6,574 nucleotides of DNA from Chitinophagaceae bacterium (lineage in GTDB: Bacteria; Bacteroidota; Bacteroidia; Chitinophagales; Chitinophagaceae). The stretch spans positions 1 through 6,574 of the forward strand of contig DMRT01000170.1 in assembly GCA_003455235.1 (NCBI GenBank), written 5' to 3'. The notes under the pieces were generated by a model that saw only the letters and a list, made by a program, of their open reading frames with translations, was not told the origin of the DNA and did no database searches. The stretch's first letter is position 1. Every line of letters starts with the position of its first letter. This document shows positions 1 through 5,768 of this stretch, in pieces. The position numbers and the translations under genes were made by a program.

Positions 1-237
1 GCCGAACAATTCGGTACCAACCTGCGGGCCACGGCCGCCATATCCATTCCCAACCTGGTAAGGGGATGTCTTCCGCTGATACTGATCCTCTTCCGCTTCC
101 TGCGCAGTGATGGTGCATTGGGCAATTACATCACCGCGGCCTGGATAACAGGCATCATCATCATGGCCATCGGCTTTACGGCCGCTTTATTTATTAAAGA
201 AACATTCGGGAAGGAGCTGGATTTTGTGGAAGAATAA
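1..237 (+). CDS. MFS transporter, C-terminal fragment (5' end outside window)
   Basis: Reading frame 1 is open from the first base to a TAA at 235-237 and gives 78 residues. The fragment begins with AEQFGTNLRATAA, which resembles the cytoplasmic loop motif before transmembrane helix 11 in sugar-porter-like major facilitator proteins (A-E-x-F-x-T-x-x-R-x-T). Two hydrophobic segments follow, at about residues 13-36 and 43-62 of the fragment, matching helices 11 and 12. A short charged cytoplasmic tail (KETFGKELDFVEE) closes the protein. It should be an inner-membrane secondary transporter, but the substrate cannot be read from this piece. It converges on the DinB gene across a 45-bp gap (238-282) in which I see no clear hairpin terminator. 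The frame is strong; the family call rests on the loop motif and the two-helix ending. Confidence 0.8.
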   Translation, partial: AEQFGTNLRATAAISIPNLVRGCLPLILILFRFLRSDGALGNYITAAWITGIIIMAIGFTAALFIKETFGKELDFVEE

Positions 238-282
238 ACAGCAAATCTTTGAAACTGATCACAACATTCTGGGACGGACGGC

Positions 283-756
283 TCAGCTTAGCTTCCTGTA
301 TTTTGTTCCAATATAGTCAATAAAATCGGGTGTAAGTCCCTGCTGCCGGATAATGGTTTGTACCTGGGCACGATGATGAATGGAATGATAGTTCAGCTGC
401 AGGGCAATATCACCCGGGGTGGCGGCATAAGGTCCGCCATCAAAACCAATGAACCTGACTTCTGTTGTCAGTTCTTTATCGGTAACCGATTCAAGATAGG
501 TCAGCCAGGCGGCCAGGCTGTCGTTCCATTTGTTCTCAAGTTCATCCAACCGGTATAAAGGATTCCACCAGTCCATTGCCTGGGCTTTGGGATCCTGCAG
601 GATCCTTGCCAGCCATTTGTACTGGCAATTGACCAGGTGGCTGAAGAATTTAATGGATTCGGCCTGGTCGGGCAGCAATTTTATTTTTTCAAGAACCTGC
701 AGGTTGGCCCTGCTGTTATACCGGAAGGTATCGATGAGGTATTGTTTTAATTCCAT
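283..756 (-). CDS. DinB family protein (putative metal-dependent hydrolase/transferase)
   Basis: A 157-residue protein, the usual size for the DinB/YfiT four-helix-bundle superfamily. Three histidines fit the superfamily's metal site: H40 (in FFSHLVNCQYKW) and H124 and H128 (in NYHSIHHRAQV, the H-x3-H-R pattern of the last long helix). A tryptophan-rich segment at 63-77 (DWWNPLYRLDELENKW) is typical of Bacteroidota members. Characterised relatives include thiol-dependent S-transferases that use bacillithiol, mycothiol or glutathione, but many members have no known substrate, and this sequence does not settle it. There is no signal peptide, so it is cytoplasmic. The gene follows the methyltransferase on the same strand after 42 bp and is probably co-transcribed with it. 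An ATG eight bases upstream is out of frame, so the ATG at 756 is the start; no good Shine-Dalgarno sequence precedes it. Confidence 0.9.
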   Translation of the reverse strand: MELKQYLIDTFRYNSRANLQVLEKIKLLPDQAESIKFFSHLVNCQYKWLARILQDPKAQAMDWWNPLYRLDELENKWNDSLAAWLTYLESVTDKELTTEVRFIGFDGGPYAATPGDIALQLNYHSIHHRAQVQTIIRQQGLTPDFIDYIGTKYRKLS

Positions 757-798
757 TTGTTCATCAGTATTATTGTATGGGATAGCCGGTAATAAGAC

Positions 799-1467
799 TT
801 ATTTCTTTTCTGCAACGATGCACAGGGATGCCATTTTATAAAATTTTCCATCCAGTTCTGTATCGGGTTCATTTTCTGTTTTTCGTGTTTCTACAGGATG
901 AAACGAGTTTTTTTCCAGCAGGTGTATCCATTCTTCAGCTGTATACATGGTAAAGCCGTAGTTTGAAAAAGGCATGCGGCTTAAACACTCTTTCGACCGG
1001 ATGGATGCATAAAACCGTCCGCCTGGTTTAAGCACCCGGAGAATTTCCGTTAAATGTGCAGCCGGCTTTTCCCAGAAATAAATCACGTTGATACAAAATA
1101 CTTTGTCGAAGCTTTTGTCCGGAAAGGGGATCCGGTCGCTGCTGCCCAGCGTCAGGGTAAGCAGCCGGTCACTGATGGCGGCCTGGTTGTGGCTGGTTGC
1201 TTCTTTTACCATCTCCGGGGAAAAGTCGAGCCCGGCAATGGTGATGCCGGGAGCCGCTGAAAACAGCTTGTCAAATAATTTACCATTGCCAAAGCCAATT
1301 TCCAGGATTGCTTCATTGGCAGACAGCTGCATGGTATTCACCGTAAAGTCGTAAAGGAAATTATTGGTTTTATTCATTTTGTTTCCCACTTTGTGCGCCA
1401 ATAGCCCGCTTGGCCTGCGTAACTGGGCGGCTATTGTTTTGCTGAGGTACTGTTTGATGAACTTCAT
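799..1467 (-). CDS. Class I SAM-dependent methyltransferase
   Basis: A 222-residue cytoplasmic protein with the Rossmann-type methyltransferase core. Motif I is ILEIGFGNG at residues 54-62 (SAM binding). The acidic residue ending strand 2 is D81 in AGLDFS. Motif IV is around D121-E133 (FDKVFCINVIYFWE), and the post-core motif is LRVLKPGGR at 143-151. This is the Methyltransf_11 / UbiE-like layout. The substrate is not evident; the lid regions (N-terminal 1-50 and residues 160-205) carry specificity but no motif I recognise. The N-terminal RRPSGLLAHKVGNKMNKTN segment looks conserved in a Bacteroidota subgroup, judged from memory. An in-frame TAA 21 bases upstream of ATG 1467 means no earlier ATG start is possible. 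A six-codon frame overlaps the start (see findings). It is probably co-transcribed with the DinB gene, which follows 42 bp downstream. Confidence 0.92.
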   Translation of the reverse strand: MKFIKQYLSKTIAAQLRRPSGLLAHKVGNKMNKTNNFLYDFTVNTMQLSANEAILEIGFGNGKLFDKLFSAAPGITIAGLDFSPEMVKEATSHNQAAISDRLLTLTLGSSDRIPFPDKSFDKVFCINVIYFWEKPAAHLTEILRVLKPGGRFYASIRSKECLSRMPFSNYGFTMYTAEEWIHLLEKNSFHPVETRKTENEPDTELDGKFYKMASLCIVAEKK

Positions 1468-1507
1468 ACGGTGACAGCTTCCATTTTAATCTGTAGTGCA
1501 TTTGTTA

Positions 1508-1556
1508 GCCGGCCTGGAGAAGACAAAAGCGTGTTCGTCCAAACCGCCGGCCTGGA
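1508..1556. repeat. 11-bp direct repeat pair in intergenic region
   Basis: The 117-bp gap between the peptidase stop and the methyltransferase start (1468-1584) contains gccggcctgga twice, at 1508-1518 and 1546-1556, with start points 38 bp apart. Each copy contains the self-complementary hexamer gccggc, so the copies could also pair in RNA as a 6-bp GC stem around a 32-nt loop. No T-tract follows on either strand, so I do not call a terminator. The exact match is seen in the sequence; any role as an operator or RNA structure is inference. Confidence 0.5.
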
Positions 1557-1584
1557 TAATGAAAATACCGAAAAATTTAAAGGA

Positions 1585-2883
1585 TTACTTCACTTTCTCC
1601 ACCCGGGCCGGTGTGTCTTTTCCATTTACAATGGTTTTACTGCTGATGGCAATGGCTTTGATGATCTCGGCCATATTGTTCATGTCCAGCGTGCCGATCT
1701 CGTCACTTTGTTTGTGGTAGTTGGGCTCGTTGTTGGGCGCTTCTTCCATTTTGGAAGTGGAGATGGTATGAGCAGGTACCCCCAGTTCGGCCAGTGTGGC
1801 GTTGTCGCTGCGGTAAAACAGGTTTTGTTTTGGATATGGATCAGGCTCAAAATGAAATTTAGATCCTTCGAGATTAGCCTGCAGAATTTTTCCCATATCA
1901 CTCTTTTCGTAGCCGGTGATGTAAGCACTGTTGGTACCCCATTTGCTTTCAGTTCCGATCATTTCGATATTGAACATAGCCATCACTTTATCGGGGTTCA
2001 TCTGCTTACTGAAATAGCGGCTGCCGAATCCGCCGATCTCTTCGGCGGTGAACGCAACAAAAATAAGTGTGCGTTCATTGTTTTTCATTTCGCTGAAATA
2101 TTTCGCCAGCATCATAACGGCTGTGGTACCGGCGGCATCGTCATTGGCGCCGTTGTAAATACTGTCTTGGTTTTTGTCGGGTTTGCCGATGCCGAGGTGA
2201 TCATAGTGCCCGCTGAACACCACGTACTCATCTTTCTTTGATTTTCCCGGAATCACGCCCACCACGTTTTTCAGTTTCTGTGCGGTTTGCTCATTCTTTA
2301 CGTGCAGGTTGAAGGAGGCTGGGTTGAGATTTGTAGTGAGCACCAGCACCTGGTTCACACTGGAAGGAAATTTAGCATTGCCTGCAAAGCGCTGCATGCT
2401 TTTAAACCGGCGGCTGTGCGCTGTATCCACCAGTATCAGCACATTCTTCTCCAGGTCGAACAGGGGGAATATCACTTTATTGAACGTATCAGTTGCTTTT
2501 ACAATCACCACCTGGTAATCGCTGAGCGTATTGATGTGCACTTCGGCAGCGGTGGTGTTTACGGCAATGTTATCGGCAGTGAGGGGTTCATTATCGATCA
2601 TGCCTTTTACTTCCACGGGTTTGCTTTTGGTCATGGCAAACTCCTGGAAATAAGTGGTATTGTTACCTAAGAACTTCAGTTTGCTTTTCGCAAACTCCGA
2701 AGCAATGAAATCAGCCGCTTTGTCGATACCGGGTGTAAAGGCCTTTCTTCCCTGCATGTCGTCGGCAGAAAGAATGCGTTCAATGCGGTCTACTTCTGCA
2801 GCATTAATGATTTTATCAATCTTCTGGGCAAAAGAAAACAGGCTTATAAAGCCTGTCGCAATGGTCAGTACTATTTTCTTCAT
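1585..2883 (-). CDS. Secreted M28 family zinc peptidase (aminopeptidase-like)
   Basis: A 432-residue protein with an N-terminal signal peptide: KK at 2-3, a hydrophobic core at about 4-18, and a probable cut after SFAQ at residue 20. It should be exported to the periplasm or beyond. The M28 catalytic fold lies at about 205-415. Co-catalytic zinc residues can be read in order: H226 with D228 (SGHYDHLG), bridging D248 (GANDDAAG), general base E281 and ligand E282 (TAEEIGGFGS), E307 (NIEMIG) and H390 (NYHKQSDE). E307 stands where well-studied M28 enzymes such as Streptomyces griseus aminopeptidase use aspartate; glutamate can serve as a ligand there. SDNATLAELGVPAHTIS at 359-375 is also typical of the family. 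Residues 21-204 are a less conserved N-terminal region with no PA domain I can recognise. The likely reaction is removal of N-terminal amino acids from peptides; the specificity is unknown. It lies downstream of the LytTR operon but behind a 90-bp spacer, so co-regulation is possible but not shown. Confidence 0.93.
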   Translation of the reverse strand: MKKIVLTIATGFISLFSFAQKIDKIINAAEVDRIERILSADDMQGRKAFTPGIDKAADFIASEFAKSKLKFLGNNTTYFQEFAMTKSKPVEVKGMIDNEPLTADNIAVNTTAAEVHINTLSDYQVVIVKATDTFNKVIFPLFDLEKNVLILVDTAHSRRFKSMQRFAGNAKFPSSVNQVLVLTTNLNPASFNLHVKNEQTAQKLKNVVGVIPGKSKKDEYVVFSGHYDHLGIGKPDKNQDSIYNGANDDAAGTTAVMMLAKYFSEMKNNERTLIFVAFTAEEIGGFGSRYFSKQMNPDKVMAMFNIEMIGTESKWGTNSAYITGYEKSDMGKILQANLEGSKFHFEPDPYPKQNLFYRSDNATLAELGVPAHTISTSKMEEAPNNEPNYHKQSDEIGTLDMNNMAEIIKAIAISSKTIVNGKDTPARVEKVK

Positions 2884-2908
2884 TATTAATTTTTAATTCT
2901 TTAGTATG

Positions 2909-2971
2909 AAACTTCTAAACCCCTAAACTTCTAAACCTTTAAACAATTTTCAACCCTTCAACTTTTTCAAC
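2909..2971. repeat. Low-complexity, strand-asymmetric direct repeat tract
   Basis: The spacer between the regulator stop and the peptidase start holds two exact copies of aaacttctaaacc (2909-2921 and 2925-2937, period 16), followed by three copies of ttcaac (2949-2954, 2957-2962, 2966-2971). The plus strand has no G from 2909 to 2977, so an RNA made toward the peptidase would lack C over about 69 nt and could form little structure. From general familiarity, similar tracts occur between genes in Bacteroidota genomes, but I cannot confirm that here. The repeats are seen directly; function is unknown. Confidence 0.75.
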
Positions 2972-2973
2972 TC

Positions 2974-3705
2974 TTACAGGCTCATCATTTCCTTAAATTT
3001 CACCGCCTGCCTCCGGCTCACCTCTATTTTTTCGCCGCCGTGTAATTCCAGCAACAGCCCCCCGTTGAAATAGGGTTCTATCTTTTCAATCATACGCAGG
3101 TTTACTATGTGCTTGCGGTTGGCACGGAAAAATACTTTTTCATCCAGCCGTTCTTCCAACGCATTCAGTGATTTTAAGATAAGCGGCTTGTAGGTGCCGA
3201 AGAACACTTTGGCGTAGTTGCCCACGCTTTCAAAAAGCCGTACTTCACCCAGTTTTACAAACCAGCAGCGTTCGCCGTCTTTTACAAATACCTGGTCGTG
3301 TTCGGTGAGCATACCCCGGTTGATGCCGGCCATGGCTGTGGCCAGTTCTTTTTCTTCGGCCAGCTGCAGCTTATGAATGGCGTCGGCCAGGCGTTTAGGT
3401 TCCACCGGCTTCATCAGGTAATCCAGTGCATTTACTTCAAAAGCTTTCAATGCATATTCGTCGTAGGCCGTGGTGAAGATCACGTGCGGGGCGCTGTCCA
3501 GTTCGGTCAGCATATCAAACCCGGTTTTGCCTGGCATTTGTATGTCAAGGAAAATCAGGTCGGGCGACATGGTTTCTATTTTCTCCAATCCTTCTGCAGC
3601 ATTGGCGGCTTCGCCCACCACTTCAATTTCGGGGAATTCCATCAGCAATTTTTTCAGCTCGTTTCTTGCCAGCCGTTCGTCGTCAATGATCAATGCCTTT
3701 TGCAT
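2974..3705 (-). CDS. LytTR-type DNA-binding response regulator
   Basis: A 243-residue cytoplasmic transcription regulator of the LytR/AlgR class. The receiver domain spans about 1-115: acidic pocket D8-D9 (IIDDE), phosphoacceptor D54 (IFLDIQMPG), switch threonine T79 (FTTAYDEYAL) and K99 (LMKP), so all catalytic positions are intact. A linker at about 116-135 leads to a LytTR DNA-binding domain at about 137-243, with the characteristic FFRANRKHIVNL (192-203) and VSRRQAVKFKE (229-239) segments. It begins 25 bp after the stop of the histidine kinase gene on the same strand and is surely its partner. LytTR proteins bind direct repeats as dimers; I could not assign a target site in the window. 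An ATG at 3710-3708 just upstream is out of frame, so the start is ATG 3705. Confidence 0.96.
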   Translation of the reverse strand: MQKALIIDDERLARNELKKLLMEFPEIEVVGEAANAAEGLEKIETMSPDLIFLDIQMPGKTGFDMLTELDSAPHVIFTTAYDEYALKAFEVNALDYLMKPVEPKRLADAIHKLQLAEEKELATAMAGINRGMLTEHDQVFVKDGERCWFVKLGEVRLFESVGNYAKVFFGTYKPLILKSLNALEERLDEKVFFRANRKHIVNLRMIEKIEPYFNGGLLLELHGGEKIEVSRRQAVKFKEMMSL

Positions 3706-3730
3706 ACCATCAAAATTTTTGTTGAGTGAA

Positions 3731-4957
3731 TTATACGGTTACCGGCAGGGTTACTTTTGACTCCACCATGCCGCCATCGATGTTTTTAATTTCAAACACT
3801 GCTTTTCCCTGGTACATCAAATTTAATCTATCCTGCGTGCTTTTTATACCAAAACCGTTCCCGTTAATGTGTCCGTTCAGCTGCCCGGTATTCTGTACCA
3901 GCAGTTCCAGGTGGTTGTCGGAGAAGCCGGCCGCTATACGAACCAGCCCGCCATTGATAAGCTTGCTGATACCGTGTTTGATGGAATTTTCCACCAGGGT
4001 TTGCAGCATCATCGGCGGAACGGGCTGTTCCAGCGTATCTTTATCAATATCCATCTCCACTTTCAGGCGTTCTTCAAAACGCATCTGCTCCAGGGCGAGG
4101 TAATCTTTTACAATGTCCAGTTCGCTTTGCAATGAAACCGTTTCCGCTTTTTCGGCCTGCATGCTGCTGCGCAGGATGTTGCTCAGCTCGGTAATGGCCC
4201 GGCGGGCACGGGTGGGGTTTTCATCCACCAGGGCCCGGATGCTGTTGAGTGAATTGAATATAAAATGCGGATTAATGTGCGATTTGATGGTTTTCAGTTC
4301 CAGTTCTTTTACCGTGGTCTCCAGCCGGAGCCTGTCTAACTGGTCTTTCCGGTTCTTTTCCACATAATGGTAAACAATATAGATCAGCATCCAGATAGCC
4401 ACCAGCAACAAGTTGTAATAAATGCTTACCAGGTCGGATTTATTCTGGAATGACCATTCGCCTTTTTTATTGCGGTACCAGCCGGTGGTCTTCTTTATTT
4501 CAGAAATGCCTTTTTTAATGGAGCTGTCGGTAATTAAATTGGGGTCTTTGTAATAGGTAAGCGAAGTAAGGCCATATTGTTCCTCCATCTTCTTTGCTTT
4601 TTCCAGCCGCTTATTGATCACGTATTTGTCGTACGAATAACCCGAACGGGATTCAATAAAATTGTCGGCATAAAAAAGGGCCACCCCCATAGCGCCCACG
4701 CAAACAATGAACAAGGGAACGATGCGGTTGATGGAAAGTTTAGACCAGTTGGTTCTTTTTAAAATGAGGCGTGCAATATGGGTAATAAAGATGCCCACCA
4801 GCAGAAAGATACCCAGGCTGATGAGGTTTTCTTTCTCCCCGCCCTGTTCTTTCAGGCGATCGCCAAACACCACGAAATTGAAGTATAAAATGATCAGTCC
4901 CCACAGGCCCCAGCCGGTTACCTGGCACAGCCAATATCTGACATTGGTTTTACTCAT
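3731..4957 (-). CDS. Membrane sensor histidine kinase, LytS/YehU type (His_kinase family)
   Basis: A 408-residue inner-membrane kinase. Four hydrophobic segments are visible at about 12-32, 46-66, 78-98 and 178-198. An extracytoplasmic loop of about 80 residues (99-177) lies between the third and fourth; it is rich in charged and aromatic residues and matches no sensor domain I know. A short coiled coil (about 200-222) leads to the phosphoacceptor region, with H231 in INPHFIFNSLNSI, the hallmark of this family. The ATP-binding domain shows the N-box LVENSIKHG (N324, H328) and a glycine-rich lid GNGFGIKSTQDRL (366-378). It should phosphorylate D54 of the LytTR regulator encoded 25 bp downstream. 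An in-frame TGA two codons upstream of ATG 4957 fixes this as the earliest possible ATG. The length is normal and no key residue is missing. Confidence 0.95.
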   Translation of the reverse strand: MSKTNVRYWLCQVTGWGLWGLIILYFNFVVFGDRLKEQGGEKENLISLGIFLLVGIFITHIARLILKRTNWSKLSINRIVPLFIVCVGAMGVALFYADNFIESRSGYSYDKYVINKRLEKAKKMEEQYGLTSLTYYKDPNLITDSSIKKGISEIKKTTGWYRNKKGEWSFQNKSDLVSIYYNLLLVAIWMLIYIVYHYVEKNRKDQLDRLRLETTVKELELKTIKSHINPHFIFNSLNSIRALVDENPTRARRAITELSNILRSSMQAEKAETVSLQSELDIVKDYLALEQMRFEERLKVEMDIDKDTLEQPVPPMMLQTLVENSIKHGISKLINGGLVRIAAGFSDNHLELLVQNTGQLNGHINGNGFGIKSTQDRLNLMYQGKAVFEIKNIDGGMVESKVTLPVTV

Positions 4958-4961
4958 GCTT

Positions 4962-4969
4962 CAAAATTA
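4962..4969 (-). promoter_or_regulatory. Possible Bacteroidota -7 box upstream of the kinase gene
   Basis: The minus strand reads TAATTTTG, a full match to the Bacteroidota sigma-ABfr -7 consensus TAnnTTTG, four bases before the kinase ATG. Transcription from it would start at or about the ATG, giving a leaderless or nearly leaderless mRNA. I find no good -33 TTTG at the usual 17-23 bp spacing (only a TTTT about 15 bp away). An eight-base match with two free positions in AT-rich DNA may be chance. Confidence 0.25.
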
Positions 4970-5022
4970 CCGCTCAATATAGTGAAAATACTATTGGATA
5001 TGATTAATGGCGAAATGAGGGG

Positions 5023-5043
5023 CTGAGAGGTCGCTCCTGTCAG
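5023..5043. repeat. Imperfect inverted repeat between oxidoreductase and kinase genes
   Basis: The segment ctgagaggtcgctcctgtcag can fold with arms CTGA/TCAG and AGG/CCT, one mismatch between them and a five-base loop. It sits in the 103-bp gap after the oxidoreductase stop (5061) and before the kinase start (4957). The stem is short and no T-run follows on the minus strand, so it is a poor intrinsic terminator. It could equally be an operator-like dyad for the kinase operon or a chance match. Confidence 0.3.
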
Positions 5044-5060
5044 TATAGTTATGACAATTG

Positions 5061-5711
5061 TTACTTTTTCAACAAGCGGAAAGCATGTGCCCACTGACCC
5101 CTGATAAACCCGGGCAGGCACCATAGAACACAGAGCGATTCAATGGGCCTGGCGGCTTCCGCTTTTCCCATATCTTCTGTTTCCCAGCCGAAAGAATCCA
5201 GTATTTCTTTTACAGTTGATTTGGCCGCTTCATCATTACCGCAGATAAACATAGTGGGCTTTTCGCCGCCAAAATCAGGCTTATACATATAAGCACTTCC
5301 TACGCTGTTGAATGCCTTTACCAATTTAGCTCCGGGCAGCATTTTCTGCAAACGCTCCATCAGGGATTCTTCGCCACTGGTGAAAAAGGGTAGTACGCCG
5401 TTTACGGGGGGACGGGTGTGATCGATGGGATTGGTAGGGTCGATCACCGGTTTGCCGTCGAAATTGCTGATGCCGGCGCTGCTTATCACCTGTGCAGCGA
5501 TATCACCCGACACGGCCAGTACAATGATCTCCCCGAACCGGGCACAATCGGCAAAAGATCCTGCAGACGAACCAGGGTTCTGCAAAAGCCATTCTTTTAC
5601 TTCTGCTTTATTCACGTCACGGGTTCCCAGCATTACCAGGTGTCCTTCTTTCAGGAAGGCGGAACCTAAAACACGGCCAACCTGGCCACTGCCGAGTATT
5701 GCTACTTTCAT
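5061..5711 (-). CDS. NADP-binding oxidoreductase, F420-dependent NADP reductase-like (COG2085 type)
   Basis: A 216-residue cytoplasmic protein with an N-terminal Rossmann fold: GSGQVG at 7-12 (G-x-G-x-x-G), and a second strand ending in GTRD (29-32), where T30 and R31 fit binding of the NADP 2'-phosphate. Further family segments are VLAVSGD (64-70), DPTNP (91-95), KAFNSVG (132-138) and the C-terminal GQWAHAFRLL (205-214). This is the architecture of the NADPH-dependent F420 reductase-like family. Bacteroidota are not known to make F420, so the real substrate is probably a different small molecule and is unknown here. No signal peptide or membrane segment is visible. The gene diverges from ruvB across 57 bp. 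The ATG at 5711 is preceded by an A/T-rich palindrome rather than a Shine-Dalgarno sequence. Confidence 0.88.
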   Translation of the reverse strand: MKVAILGSGQVGRVLGSAFLKEGHLVMLGTRDVNKAEVKEWLLQNPGSSAGSFADCARFGEIIVLAVSGDIAAQVISSAGISNFDGKPVIDPTNPIDHTRPPVNGVLPFFTSGEESLMERLQKMLPGAKLVKAFNSVGSAYMYKPDFGGEKPTMFICGNDEAAKSTVKEILDSFGWETEDMGKAEAARPIESLCVLWCLPGFIRGQWAHAFRLLKK

Positions 5712-5713
5712 AA

Positions 5714-5725
5714 AAAACCGGTTTT
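5714..5725. repeat. Perfect 12-bp palindrome AAAACCGGTTTT at the oxidoreductase start
   Basis: The palindrome ends two bases before the oxidoreductase ATG and lies in the 57-bp divergent region shared with ruvB. Its right arm overlaps gttttac (5721-5727), which recurs at 5741-5747, a 20-bp offset (about two helical turns). This could be a regulator binding site at the oxidoreductase 5' end, but a 12-bp AT-rich palindrome can arise by chance. Confidence 0.35.
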
Positions 5726-5738
5726 ACTGATTAATGAT

Positions 5739-5746
5739 TAGTTTTA
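5739..5746 (+). promoter_or_regulatory. Possible -7 promoter element for ruvB
   Basis: TAGTTTTA on the plus strand matches the Bacteroidota TAnnTTTG box except for the last base, and lies 22 bp before the ruvB ATG, a plausible place for a leader of about 15 nt. No TTTG -33 element is seen at the expected spacing upstream, so the call is weak. Confidence 0.25.
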
Positions 5747-5768
5747 CAAAGTTGAATAAAAATTGTTC

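Noticed and set aside
238..282. Terminator between the convergent MFS and DinB genes
   Set aside because: There is no GC-rich stem followed by a T-run on either strand; only weak partial complementarity around gctcagcttagc.
1471..2241. Long plus-strand open frame (256 codons) opposite the M28 peptidase
   Set aside because: Its translation has no recognisable domain, and it lies antisense to the catalytic core of the peptidase, whose zinc motifs are unmistakable. It is a shadow of the real gene.
2949..2971. LytTR operator made from the GTTGAA repeats (minus strand)
   Set aside because: LytTR sites are usually two 9-bp repeats about 21-22 bp apart. These units are 8 and 9 bp apart, so the spacing does not fit; kept only as a possibility to test.
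2909..2977. Telomere-like or G-quadruplex reading of the GGTTTAG-like units on the minus strand
   Set aside because: There are too few G-runs of three or more, and the loops are long and irregular. It is better described as a low-complexity repeat.
3298..3760. Overlapping plus-strand frames opposite the LytTR regulator
   Set aside because: They are antisense to the receiver domain and carry no motifs. The regulator frame explains the region fully.
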